A DNA stretch of 19,912 nucleotides from Chloroflexota bacterium (GTDB lineage Bacteria; Chloroflexota; Dehalococcoidia; DSTF01; RBG-16-68-14), in NCBI GenBank assembly GCA_022563135.1, contig JADFNZ010000012.1:1-19912 (forward strand), read 5' to 3'. A model generated the notes under the pieces. It saw nothing but the letters and a program-made list of their open reading frames with translations. It did no database searches and was not told the DNA's origin. The first letter of the stretch is position 1, and the number at the start of each line of letters is the position of its first letter. The position numbers and the translations under genes are program-made. Positions 7,178-14,340 of the stretch are shown here, one piece after another.

Positions 7178-9010
7178 TCAGCGCTGGCGTTCGCGGCGGT
7201 AGAACTCCACGACATCGCCTTCGTGGAAATCGGTCACGCCCTCAAGCATGAGGCCGCACTCGAAGCCGGTCTGAACTTCCCGCACGTCCTCCTGGAAACG
7301 GCGGAGACTGGAGACCTTCGTGTCGGCGATCTGCTCGTCGTCCCGCATGAGCCGCACGAGGTCGCTCGCCGTGGCGACACCGTCTCGGACGTAGCAGCCT
7401 GCCACCTGGCCCCGGCGGCGCAACTGGAAGACCTGGCGCACCTCAATGTGGCCCGTGACGACGTCCACGTAGATGGGATCCAACATTCCTTTGAGCGCCT
7501 TCTCCACATCTTCCGTCACCTTGTAGATGACATCGTACCGGCGCAGGTCCACCGACTCCTGCTCCACGAGGCGCTCGGCGCCCGGCTCAATCTGCGTATT
7601 GAAGCTGATGATGATGCCCTTCGAGGCGATAGCGAGCATGACGTCCGATTCCGTCACAGAACCTGGGCCGACGTGAATAACCTTGACGCGCACTTCCTGG
7701 GTGCTCAACCGTTCCAGCGACTGGCGAATCGGCTCGATGCTTCCCTGCACGTCCGTCTTGAGGATCAGGTTAAGCTCCTTCACCTTGCCCTCGCTGATCG
7801 CGCCATACAGCGTGTCCAGCGTCACGCGGGGCCGAATGTGGAGCGAGGCCGCCTCTTCCTCACGCAGCCGCCGGATGACGGCGTGGCGGGCCGTCTTGTC
7901 GTCGCTCACCACCTTGAGCGTATCGCCGGCTTGGGGCACCTCTTGCAGGCCGAGCACCACCACCGGCTCGCCCGGGCCGGCAGACTTGACGCGCTGCCCG
8001 TGCTCATTGAACATCGCCTTCGTCCGGCCCCACGTCTTCTCCACGAGCACGACATCGCCTACTCGCAGCGTCCCGTTTTGCACCAGCACCGTGGCGGTGG
8101 GGCCACGCGTACGATCCATCTCTGCCTCGATCACGGTGCCGCTGGCCGGCCGGTCCGGGTTCGCTCGCAGCTCAAGCACCTCCGCCGCGACCAGGATGTT
8201 CTCCAGCAGCGTGTCGACGCCTTCGCCGGTCTTTGCCGACACCGGCACGCAGATCACGTCGCCGCCGTACTCCTCGATATTGAGCTCGTGTTCGGCGAGC
8301 TGCTGCTTCACGCGGTCCGGGTTCGCGTCCGGCAGGTCTGTCTTTGTGATCGCCACGACGATCGGCACGCCCGCCGCCCGCGCGTGATCGATCGCTTCCA
8401 GCGTCTGCGGCATGATGCCGTCGTCGGCGGCGATGACGAGCACCGCAAGGTCCGTCACCTGAGCACCGCGGGCGCGCATGGCCGTGAACGCTTCATGGCC
8501 GGGCGTGTCTAGGAACGCTATGTGGTGGCCGTTCACCTCCACCTGGTACGCTCCAATATGCTGCGTGATGCCACCGGCCTCGCGCTCGGTCACAGTCGTC
8601 TGACGGATCCGGTCGAGCAGGCTCGTCTTGCCGTGGTCGACGTGGCCCAGGACGGTGACGACAGGCGGCTTGGGCTGAAGCGTCGCCGGGTCTACCGCTT
8701 CTTCCTCGACCGCTGCCTTGGGCGCTTCCGCGGCTGACTCCTCCGCCGCCTCTTCGGCGGCGGCCTCCGCCGGCTCGAAGCCGAGATCGTGGGCGACGAT
8801 CGCGGCGGTATCATAGTCGATGCTCTGGTTGATCGTGGCCATGACGCCGTTCTTCATGAGGTCTTTGATCACCTCAACCGGAGACGTGCGGAGTAGATCG
8901 CCCAGCTCCTTCACCGTCAGGATCTTAGGCAGCTCCACGGTCGGCGCGCTCTTCGCCGCTGGCGCCGGCTTGTTGGCGGGGGCCGTTGTCTGTTCGTGCT
9001 GTGTCGTCAT
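7178..9010 (-). CDS. infB: Translation initiation factor IF-2
   Basis: A 610-residue IF-2, at the short end for bacteria because the N-terminal extension is brief. Residues 26-80 form the IF2_N subdomain ([15 protein letters not shown]) and 81-115 an Ala/Glu-rich linker. The GTPase domain follows: G1 GHVDHGKT (122-129), G2 around GGIT (146-149), G3 DTPG (168-171), G4 TKTD (222-225) and G5 SAK (258-260). Domains II-IV follow, with the initiator-tRNA-binding C-terminus ending in [15 protein letters not shown]-2 positions fMet-tRNA and joins the subunits. Unusually, the G4 motif reads TKTD instead of the common NKxD. The ATG at 9010 lies 12 nt after the rnpM stop with only a weak GCGAG ribosome site, suggesting coupling. 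Confidence 0.97.
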   Translation of the reverse strand: MTTQHEQTTAPANKPAPAAKSAPTVELPKILTVKELGDLLRTSPVEVIKDLMKNGVMATINQSIDYDTAAIVAHDLGFEPAEAAAEEAAEESAAEAPKAAVEEEAVDPATLQPKPPVVTVLGHVDHGKTSLLDRIRQTTVTEREAGGITQHIGAYQVEVNGHHIAFLDTPGHEAFTAMRARGAQVTDLAVLVIAADDGIMPQTLEAIDHARAAGVPIVVAITKTDLPDANPDRVKQQLAEHELNIEEYGGDVICVPVSAKTGEGVDTLLENILVAAEVLELRANPDRPASGTVIEAEMDRTRGPTATVLVQNGTLRVGDVVLVEKTWGRTKAMFNEHGQRVKSAGPGEPVVVLGLQEVPQAGDTLKVVSDDKTARHAVIRRLREEEAASLHIRPRVTLDTLYGAISEGKVKELNLILKTDVQGSIEPIRQSLERLSTQEVRVKVIHVGPGSVTESDVMLAIASKGIIISFNTQIEPGAERLVEQESVDLRRYDVIYKVTEDVEKALKGMLDPIYVDVVTGHIEVRQVFQLRRRGQVAGCYVRDGVATASDLVRLMRDDEQIADTKVSSLRRFQEDVREVQTGFECGLMLEGVTDFHEGDVVEFYRRERQR

Positions 9011-9022
9011 AAGCTCGCTAAA

Positions 9023-9313
9023 CTACGCCGTACTCCCAACGGCCGCGAATCGCTCAGCATAGCGCCGGAGCTCCCGCTGATCGGCTTCGGAGACGCTGGT
9101 ACGCAGCGCTCGGCCCAGCCGGTCGCGTCGCAGCGCCTCTGCCCAACATTCTGCGCGTTCGCACACGTACGCGCCACGCCCGTCCAGCTTACCGGACGGA
9201 TCGGGCGCTACGGTTCCCTCAGGCGTGCGCACGACGCGCACGAACTGCCGCTTGCCACCGGTGGTGCGGCAGCCGACGCAGGTGCGCTGAGGCACGTGCT
9301 TCGTTCGGATCAC
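9023..9313 (-). CDS. rnpM: RNase P modulator RnpM (YlxR, DUF448)
   Basis: A 96-residue YlxR-family protein with the diagnostic PQRTCVGCR near the N-terminus and GRGAYVCERAEC in the middle. This small RNA-binding family lies between nusA and infB in many bacteria, and in Bacillus subtilis has been reported to bind and modulate RNase P. It starts with GTG at 9313, with GAGGG 6 nt upstream, 12 nt after the stop of the displaced nusA tail. It ends 12 nt before infB. Confidence 0.94.
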   Translation of the reverse strand: MIRTKHVPQRTCVGCRTTGGKRQFVRVVRTPEGTVAPDPSGKLDGRGAYVCERAECWAEALRRDRLGRALRTSVSEADQRELRRYAERFAAVGSTA

Positions 9314-9325
9314 GCGGAACCCTCG

Positions 9326-9616
9326 CTAGCGAATAATGTATTCAACGTCGCCGTCATCCTCTTCCACTACCACGCGCTTCGATCGCTTCTGCCTCTTCAC
9401 CTTCGCTGCTTCTCCAGCGGCAGGACCACCCTTCTTCGGACCCTTACCCTGCACTGGTTCCTCGTCGCGCGGGCCGGGCAGAACCTCTTCGGCGAAGCGA
9501 ACGTGGGGCGTCGCCGGTCCGGCTGCGGCGGCCTCGACCGGCACCGCAGCGGCGTCATCAGTCGCCGGCGCATCGGCCACAGCGACTGCTTCCTCTTCGG
9601 CTGTAGCGCCTCCTCC
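9326..9616 (-). pseudogene. Displaced C-terminal tail of NusA in the shifted frame
   Basis: Downstream of the break the natural-looking continuation of NusA lies in the frame shifted by -1 (equal to +2). Its sequence is rich in Ala, Glu, Pro and Asp, then basic (KVKRQKRSKR), and ends EEDDGDVEYIIR with a stop at 9326. This composition continues the acidic Ala-rich tail before the break. The shifted frame has a TAA at 9619-9617, so the switch must fall between 9616 and about 9598, in or just after AAGGAGGAGG. A one-base deletion (or two-base insertion) in the strain or assembly explains it. There is no good independent start for this piece. Confidence 0.75.
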
Positions 9617-10821
9617 TTAGTGGCGAGCACAGCCTCCTCTTCCGGCGTGAGTACCTTCTCCCCGACGGCTGCCGGAGCAGGCTCCGCAGCCGCCGCTTCC
9701 TCTGCAGGCGCAGCCTCTGCCGGCGCTGGCTCGGCCGCGGCCTCTTCCAGCGCTTTCAGCTCCTCCGGCGATAGGCTGGCCAGGTACTCTTCGTGGACCG
9801 TTTGGCTCTTGATATCGATGCGCATCCCGGTTAGCTTTGCTGCCAGGCGCGCGTTCTGGCCCTCCTTGCCGATAGCGAGCGAGAGTTGCACGTCCGGCAC
9901 CACCACGTACGCCGTGTTCGTCTCCACATCGATGCGCGTGTCGATAACTTGGGCCGGACTGAGCGCGTGGGCGGCGAATCGCGACGGCTCCGGATCCCAG
10001 AGCACCACATCGATGCGCTCTCCGTTCAGCTCGTTGACGATGTTCTGAATGCGCAGGGCGCGCAGTCCCACGCAGGCGCCCACGGGGTCGATACCGTCTT
10101 GCGTCGACCAGACGGACACCTTGCTTCGATACCCGGCCTCCCGGGCGATCGCCTTGATCTCGACGATGCCCTTGAAGATCTCCGGCACCTCCAGCTCAAA
10201 GAGCCGGCGAATCAGGTGTTTGTTCGAGCGGGAGACGATCACCTGCGGCCCTTTCGCCGCCTTGTACACCTCCAGCACATAGCACTTCACCCGCTGCCCG
10301 GGGCGGTAGTGCTCGCCGCGCACCTGCTCCGCGGTGGGCAACAGCGCCTCCGCTTTCCCCATATCGATAATGACGTTGCGCCCTTCCATGCGCACGACCT
10401 CACCGGAGACGATATCGCCCTCGCGGCCGGAGTACTCTTCGTAGACCACCTCCCGTTCCGCCTCGCGCAGCCGCTGCAGCACCACCTGCTTCGCCGTCTG
10501 CGCCGCGATGCGCCCGGCGTTCTCCGGCATCACCTCGGTATCGAAGTTGTCGCCCAGCGTGGCGTCCAGCTTCAGCTTCTTCGCTTCGTCGAGCGTCATC
10601 TCCGCCTCGCCGTCCTCCACCTCCTCCACAACCGTCCGGCGGGTGAAGACGCGGGTGATGCCGGTCTCCTGGTCGATCTTCACGACCACGTTGCTCGTGG
10701 CCAGGTTGTCCTTCTTGTACGCAGAGGCGAGCGCCGCCTCCACCGCCTCAAAGACGACGTCCTTGGGTAAGTTCTTCTCCGCGGCGAGCTGGGTGATGGC
10801 GACGATGAAGTCGTTTTTCAC
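9397..10821 (-). CDS. nusA: Transcription termination/antitermination factor NusA (C-terminal tail frameshifted)
   Basis: The literal frame gives 474 residues. It covers the NusA N-terminal RNA-polymerase-binding domain (from VKNDFIVAITQLAAEKNLP), the S1 domain (GDIVSGEVVRMEGRNVIIDMGKAE region, split here only for length) and two KH domains ending in DVQLSLAIGKEGQNARLAAK. NusA controls pausing, termination and antitermination. The start is GTG 10821, with GGAGGTG 9 nt upstream and homology beginning there; the frame is open to 10887 but upstream residues are not NusA-like. After about residue 402 the acidic Ala/Glu tail abruptly turns into an Arg-rich, non-biological-looking stretch. The proper tail continues in another frame (see 9326-9616). 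It is the first gene of the nusA-rnpM-infB-rbfA-truB operon; rimP, which usually precedes it, is missing. Confidence 0.92.
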   Translation of the reverse strand: MKNDFIVAITQLAAEKNLPKDVVFEAVEAALASAYKKDNLATSNVVVKIDQETGITRVFTRRTVVEEVEDGEAEMTLDEAKKLKLDATLGDNFDTEVMPENAGRIAAQTAKQVVLQRLREAEREVVYEEYSGREGDIVSGEVVRMEGRNVIIDMGKAEALLPTAEQVRGEHYRPGQRVKCYVLEVYKAAKGPQVIVSRSNKHLIRRLFELEVPEIFKGIVEIKAIAREAGYRSKVSVWSTQDGIDPVGACVGLRALRIQNIVNELNGERIDVVLWDPEPSRFAAHALSPAQVIDTRIDVETNTAYVVVPDVQLSLAIGKEGQNARLAAKLTGMRIDIKSQTVHEEYLASLSPEELKALEEAAAEPAPAEAAPAEEAAAAEPAPAAVGEKVLTPEEEAVLATKEEALQPKRKQSLWPMRRRLMTPLRCRSRPPQPDRRRPTFASPKRFCPARATRNQCRVRVRRRVVLPLEKQRR

Positions 10822-10866
10822 TGTGTTCTGCACCTCCACACGGGGAGCGTCCTGTTCCACTTGAAC

Positions 10867-10893
10867 AAAGAAGTGGGCCGAGCCCACTTCTTT
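10867..10893 (-). promoter_or_regulatory. Perfect hairpin in the nusA operon leader
   Basis: A perfect 12-bp inverted repeat, AAAGAAGTGGGC / GCCCACTTCTTT, with a 3-nt loop lies 22 nt downstream of the operon -10 box and about 45 nt before the nusA GTG. In the transcript the stem ends in UUUGUUC, so it could act as a weak terminator or attenuator. I recall similar GTGGGC hairpins before rimP-nusA operons in Firmicutes. Its symmetry means it could also terminate transcripts coming from the plus strand. Confidence 0.75.
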
Positions 10894-10914
10894 AGAAGTG
10901 CTGTGACTACACCT

Positions 10915-10943
10915 ACTATATCACGCGCAACGGAGGGCATCAA
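10915..10943 (-). promoter_or_regulatory. Sigma70-type promoter of the nusA operon
   Basis: On the minus strand TTGATG (10943-10938), a 17-bp spacer and TATAGT (10920-10915), with TG one base before the -10, form an extended -10 promoter. Transcription would start near 10908 and run through the leader hairpin into nusA. The position between thiI and nusA shows that the nusA operon starts here rather than in thiI. Confidence 0.78.
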
Positions 10944-11009
10944 GCGGATGTAGTGTGTCAGGACACAAGTTTCTCCTACTCCACAATAGAGCGCACCCGG
11001 TCAACGTCG

Positions 11010-12242
11010 TTACGTGGCTCCACCGTCCTCACCCGGCCAGGCGAACTTCAGCGTCTCCGAGTTCGAGAGGCCCTGCTCCACCAGCGCAGCTACGTCGAGC
11101 GCTCCCTCCGCCTCCTCGACCTGGCCGATGCTGCTGCGGGTCGCCGGGTTGCGCGGCACGAAGAGGGTGCAACAGTCCTGGTCCGGCTCGATCGACGTCT
11201 CGTACGTGCCGAGCGTGCGCGCCTCGCTGATGATCTCCTCCTTATCGCGGCCCACCAGCGGCCGTAGCACGGGCAGCGTCGTCGCCTGATCGATCGTCGC
11301 CATGTTGGAGAGCGTCTGCGAGGAGACCTGGCCGAGGCTCTCGCCCGTCACCAGCGCCTCGGCGTGCTCCCGCTCGGCGATCACCTGGGCGATGCGCAGC
11401 ATGAAGCGCCGGTAGAGCACGACGCGTAGCGGCGGCGGGCAGGCGGCGACGATCTGGTGCTGGACGTCGCCGAACGAGACGACGTGCAGCCGGCTCTGGT
11501 ATTGCCACTGCGTCAGGTACCGCGTCAGGGCGATCGCCTTGTCGCGCGACGAGGCGTCCAGGTACGGAAACGACTGGAAGTGGACGAACGTGACCTGGCA
11601 GCCGCGGCTCATCGTCCGCCACGCCGCGACAGGCGAGTCGATGCCGCCCGAGAGGAGCGCGACGACACGGCCGCTCACGCCCACCGGCAGCCCGCCCGGC
11701 CCCTCGACGCGCTCCGTGTGGAGATACGCCCCGCCGGGCATGATCTCGACCTGAAACTCCGCCTCTGGGTGCGACAGGTCGACGCGCGCGCCGGAGGCGG
11801 CCTTCACCGCCGCGCCGATGCTCCGCTCCATCTCCTGCGAGGTGCCGGGGTAGCGCTTGTCGCTGCGCTGGACGGTGATGCGAAAGCTCTCGAAGTCGCG
11901 CTCCGACGCCATCCGCAGCACGCCTTCGCGGATCGCGTCCTCGTCCCACGGCACGACGTCGCAGAGCGAGAAGTTGCGCAGGCCGAAGACCCGCCGGAGG
12001 CGCTCGCGCATCTCCGGCCAATCGAGGTTCGCGCGCGGCGTAATGAGGATGCGATTCGGGCCCCACTCCACGTCGCGCACGGCCAGGCCGCGCGTCGCGG
12101 TGCGGATGTTGCGCCCGAGCTGCCGCACGAAGAAGGGCCGGTTCCGCTTCTTGAGCGTGACCTCGCCCAGGCGAACCACCACCGCCCGTTCGCCGGCGTG
12201 CTCGGTGCCCAGAAGCGCCTTCCGTTCCGTCGCCTGCGTCAT
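11010..12242 (-). CDS. thiI: tRNA 4-thiouridine synthetase ThiI (short form without rhodanese domain)
   Basis: A 410-residue ThiI. The N-terminal ferredoxin-like region has RLGEVTLKKRNR (24-35). A THUMP domain (about 70-180) binds tRNA, and the PP-loop AANH domain carries SGGIDSP (198-204) for adenylation of U8. The conserved DCCTLF cysteines are at 357-358. The rhodanese extension of the E. coli protein is absent, as in Bacillus-type ThiI, so sulfur probably comes directly from a cysteine desulfurase not in this window. The ATG at 12242 has GAGGGG only 2 nt upstream; a slightly later start is possible because homology begins near residue 20. It has its own unit, divergent from the beta-propeller gene and separated from nusA by that operon's promoter. 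Confidence 0.95.
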   Translation of the reverse strand: MTQATERKALLGTEHAGERAVVVRLGEVTLKKRNRPFFVRQLGRNIRTATRGLAVRDVEWGPNRILITPRANLDWPEMRERLRRVFGLRNFSLCDVVPWDEDAIREGVLRMASERDFESFRITVQRSDKRYPGTSQEMERSIGAAVKAASGARVDLSHPEAEFQVEIMPGGAYLHTERVEGPGGLPVGVSGRVVALLSGGIDSPVAAWRTMSRGCQVTFVHFQSFPYLDASSRDKAIALTRYLTQWQYQSRLHVVSFGDVQHQIVAACPPPLRVVLYRRFMLRIAQVIAEREHAEALVTGESLGQVSSQTLSNMATIDQATTLPVLRPLVGRDKEEIISEARTLGTYETSIEPDQDCCTLFVPRNPATRSSIGQVEEAEGALDVAALVEQGLSNSETLKFAWPGEDGGAT

Positions 12243-12356
12243 CGCCCCTCACGATAGCAGATGGGCGGAACATATTCGGCTAAGCACGGCCTGGGAACCG
12301 CGCGCCTCGCAGGGGTGTACTAGAATGAAGGCATCCTGCCGAGAGGAAGGCGGATC

Positions 12357-13670
12357 GTGCGGTCGATACTACGTGCCCTTCGACAAGAGATTGGCGCATG
12401 GCAGCCGCTCCCAGTCGCGGCGGCGGCGGCCTCAGGCGCGCTCTTCGTCGCCACGATCGGCGGACTGGCGCTCCTAGGCGTCCTGCTCCTGCGCGGCGGC
12501 GATGGCGAGCCACTAGCACAGGGCATCGCTGCGACGGAAACGTCGGGCGCGCTCTCGCCGCCCGCATCCATCGACAGCGGCGGGCCACTTTCGCCTCCCG
12601 CATCGATCGACCGCGAGCCGACGCCGCTGCCGACGCTGGCGCCGACGGACGGCATCCTCATCTACCGGCGCGGCACGGACCTCTGGGTCGCCTCGCTCGA
12701 CGGCGGCGTGTCGCTCCCTCCGCGCGCGATCACCACGGACAGCCTTGGCGCGGGCTACGCCGGCTACGTCCGGCGCGATGACGGCGAGATCGATCTCTAC
12801 TACGTGGAGCAGTTGACGGACGAGAGCATCGATCGAGATAGATACGTGGCCGACTTCGGCCTATATCGGACCACACTTCACGGCACGATCGCGACACAAT
12901 TACTTCGTTTCGAAGGCCGACCGGTCGGAGGATTCCTGCCTACAAATGCAGAGGTATCTCCCAATGGCGATTTCGTTGCCTTCGCTGAGTTCGGAGGGCT
13001 CTCCCTACTCGACTTGTCAACGGGCGATACGAGGCGGCTGCTTGATAACGTCAGTTGCCTTGAAACGCACCATTCCTGTTACGGATTTTACCTACCGAAC
13101 TGGAACCCGGCCGGAACACTTCTCACGTCAAAGCAGATCTTCTATGAAGGCGCCACGGAAGTGATTCTTGACCCATATGTAGAACCGATCATTCTCATCG
13201 AGCCTAAGAAGGGTGGCCTACGAGCCGATTGGTCACCCGGCGGTGACCGCGTCTGCTTAAATGAGGGCTCCGCCTACGGCGACGGTATGACGTACGTGTT
13301 CGACATCCAAGACGGATCGATCCAAGAGATTACGGCCGTCCTAAAGCCGTTTGCGGGCGATTACCCACTCGCGCGATCGAGCGGCTGTGCCTGGTCTGAC
13401 GATGGTAACATCACCCTGGCCATAGAAATCGCCGGCGAGCTGGACGGCGCGCGCATCGCGGTCCTACGTAGCGACTACACCGTCTCGGCCACCAGCCGTC
13501 CTATCGCAAACTTCTACAGGCTGGCTGGCTGGTTGCCGAACGGCAGCGTCATCTTCCAAACTTGGAACCAACACAATGGGGAAAGGACCGCATCCGCCTA
13601 CTCGCCGGAATCTGGCGAGTTTACGCGCCTTCCACTCGATATCTCATGGGTGTTCGGCGTAATACCGTAA
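12357..13670 (+). CDS. Membrane-anchored TolB/PD40-type beta-propeller protein, function unknown
   Basis: A 437-residue protein from GTG 12357, with GAGAGGAAGG 6 nt upstream. A short basic cytoplasmic end is followed by one membrane segment (about residues 19-45). A Pro/Ser linker holds a 12-residue tandem repeat (LSPPASID at 66-73 and 78-85). The outer domain has at least five propeller-blade motifs of the SPxGDxxAF type: AEVSPNGDFVAFAE, NWNPAGTLLTS, DWSPGGDRVCLNE, AWSDDGNITLA and GWLPNGSVIF. Such propellers bind proteins or ligands; no catalytic residues are recognisable. From about 12830 the DNA looks less GC-rich than the flanking genes, hinting at a different history. It is the only apparently intact plus-strand gene here. 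A TAGAAT at 12321 could be a -10 box, but no matching -35 was found. Confidence 0.8.
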   Translation: MRSILRALRQEIGAWQPLPVAAAAASGALFVATIGGLALLGVLLLRGGDGEPLAQGIAATETSGALSPPASIDSGGPLSPPASIDREPTPLPTLAPTDGILIYRRGTDLWVASLDGGVSLPPRAITTDSLGAGYAGYVRRDDGEIDLYYVEQLTDESIDRDRYVADFGLYRTTLHGTIATQLLRFEGRPVGGFLPTNAEVSPNGDFVAFAEFGGLSLLDLSTGDTRRLLDNVSCLETHHSCYGFYLPNWNPAGTLLTSKQIFYEGATEVILDPYVEPIILIEPKKGGLRADWSPGGDRVCLNEGSAYGDGMTYVFDIQDGSIQEITAVLKPFAGDYPLARSSGCAWSDDGNITLAIEIAGELDGARIAVLRSDYTVSATSRPIANFYRLAGWLPNGSVIFQTWNQHNGERTASAYSPESGEFTRLPLDISWVFGVIP

Positions 13671-13679
13671 CGGCCCCAC

Positions 13680-13751
13680 CTACTCCATAAGCCTCCTGTA
13701 GAGCGTGGGGAGGCGGCTGGGCAGCGCCTCGATGTCGCCGAGAACGGCGTA
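13680..13751 (-). pseudogene. Duplicated 3'-end fragment of the VWA gene
   Basis: The 72 bp encode 23 residues and a stop (YAVLGDIEALPSRLPTLYRR, then LME). They match the C-terminus of the VWA protein encoded at 14341-14412 at 61 of 72 bases. Five of the eight differing codons are silent, so the fragment derives from a gene under selection and not from a recent copy. Homology stops exactly where a REP-like palindrome begins. Nothing upstream of it codes for more of the VWA protein. Confidence 0.85.
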
Positions 13752-13775
13752 GGGGCGCCGCTTGCCGCGCCCTGC
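13749..13775. repeat. Degenerate REP-like palindrome beside the transposase remnant
   Basis: GTAGGGGCGC, an 8-nt loop, then GCGCCCTGC. Six base pairs (GGGCGC/GCGCCC) are intact while the outer right arm is degraded. The left arm and the loop length equal those of the perfect palindrome at 14069-14096, so both belong to one repeat family. Confidence 0.6.
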
Positions 13776-13828
13776 TAGTGTTATTGCTGCGAACCATGAA
13801 ATACGATCCTCAACTTCACCACCGACGA

Positions 13829-13844
13829 TCAATCCGTCAATCCG
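13829..13844 (+). repeat. 8-bp tandem duplication that frameshifts the transposase
   Basis: TCAATCCG occurs twice in a row (13829-13836 and 13837-13844). Deleting one copy joins RRSIR to LSEYDYSQPG in one frame, which identifies it as the inactivating lesion. Confidence 0.85.
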
Positions 13845-14068
13845 TCTCTCCGAGTATGATTATTCTCAGCCTGGGGCATATTTCGTCAGCATCTGTACCT
13901 ACGACCGGGAGCTCTCCCTAAAAGCCGAACAGGTGAAGGAAATTATGCGTTCGGCGTGGGATAGCCTGCCCGTGCGCTTTCCCCATGTGATGCTAGATGA
14001 ATTCGTGACGATGCCGAACCACATCCACGGCATTATCATCTTGGCGCCCACAGCAGGGGCACCGCTGG

Positions 14069-14096
14069 GTAGGGGCGCAGCGAGCAGCGCCCCTAC
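14069..14096. repeat. Perfect REP-like palindrome inside the transposase coding region
   Basis: GTAGGGGCGC, loop AGCGAGCA, GCGCCCCTAC: a perfect 10-bp stem with an 8-nt loop. It is in frame and translated as LGRGAASSAPT, between the HUH motif and the catalytic tyrosine of the RAYT. It resembles the degenerate copy at 13749-13775, so it is probably the cognate REP. Confidence 0.8.
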
Positions 14097-14314
14097 GTTG
14101 GGCCGGGTTGTTCGAGCGTTCAAGTCCCTTTCCGCCAGAGAGGCGAACAGGATCATGAAGAGGATTGAGCGACCGTTTTGGCAGCGAAATTATTACGAAC
14201 GCATCATTCGGGACGAGGATGACCTGAACATCATCCGGCAGTACACCAGGGACAACCCACTGAAATGGGACCAGGATCCTGATAACCCAGCCAATCGGTA
14301 GCTGGGGAGCGGCA

Positions 14315-14328
14315 CATCAAGCTTGATG
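14315..14328. repeat. 14-bp perfect palindrome between transposase remnant and VWA gene
   Basis: CATCAAGCTTGATG is self-complementary, with flanking GCGG and CCGC that could extend the pairing loosely. It lies between the convergent stops of the transposase remnant and the VWA gene. It might be an element end or a weak terminator; there is no clear T tract. Confidence 0.4.
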
Positions 14329-14340
14329 CTTGTTCCGCCT

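Larger units (their letters stand above)
13796..14301 (+). pseudogene. REP-associated tyrosine transposase (RAYT, Y1/IS200-like), frameshifted
   Basis: From ATG 13796 the frame reads MKYDPQLHHRRSIR, a canonical RAYT N-terminus, then loses homology. Homology resumes in another frame as IRLSEYDYSQPGAYFVSICT and runs to the stop at 14301. The break coincides with a tandem duplication of TCAATCCG (13829-13844); removing one copy restores a single frame. The rest has the HUH motif MPNHIHGIIIL, the catalytic tyrosine region WQRNYYERIIRDEDDL and the usual NPLKWDQDPDNP end. RAYTs are single-strand nucleases that bind or move REP palindromes. A continuous frame from a TTG at 13762 exists, but its first about 27 residues are not RAYT-like. 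The gene is probably inactive. Confidence 0.88.

Noticed and set aside
7153..7215. Longer start for RbfA at 7215
   Set aside because: The added residues overlap infB and do not resemble RbfA; the ATG at 7152 has a ribosome site and begins the conserved sequence.
9580..9616. Independent small gene starting at GTG 9580 using AAGGAGGAGG as ribosome site
   Set aside because: The spacing of about 27 nt is too long and the sequence reads as the continuation of the NusA tail.
82..10770. Long plus-strand open frames opposite real genes, for example 82-1215, 1845-3536, 6692-8512 and 9886-10770
   Set aside because: They are antisense to well-recognised proteins, have His/Arg/Leu-rich compositions typical of reversed high-GC genes, and show no family motifs or ribosome sites.
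10822..10887. Longer start for NusA at 10887
   Set aside because: It would start inside the leader hairpin, and the GTG at 10821 has a strong Shine-Dalgarno sequence and begins NusA homology.
10951..10967. Small inverted repeat TGTGTC-AG-GACACA as an operator or thiI terminator
   Set aside because: Only 6 bp per arm and no T tract; it may be chance and nothing ties it to a regulator.
13762..13795. TTG at 13762 as the genuine start of the transposase
   Set aside because: The residues before IRLSEYDY are not RAYT-like, whereas the frame from ATG 13796 gives the canonical N-terminus up to the 8-bp duplication.
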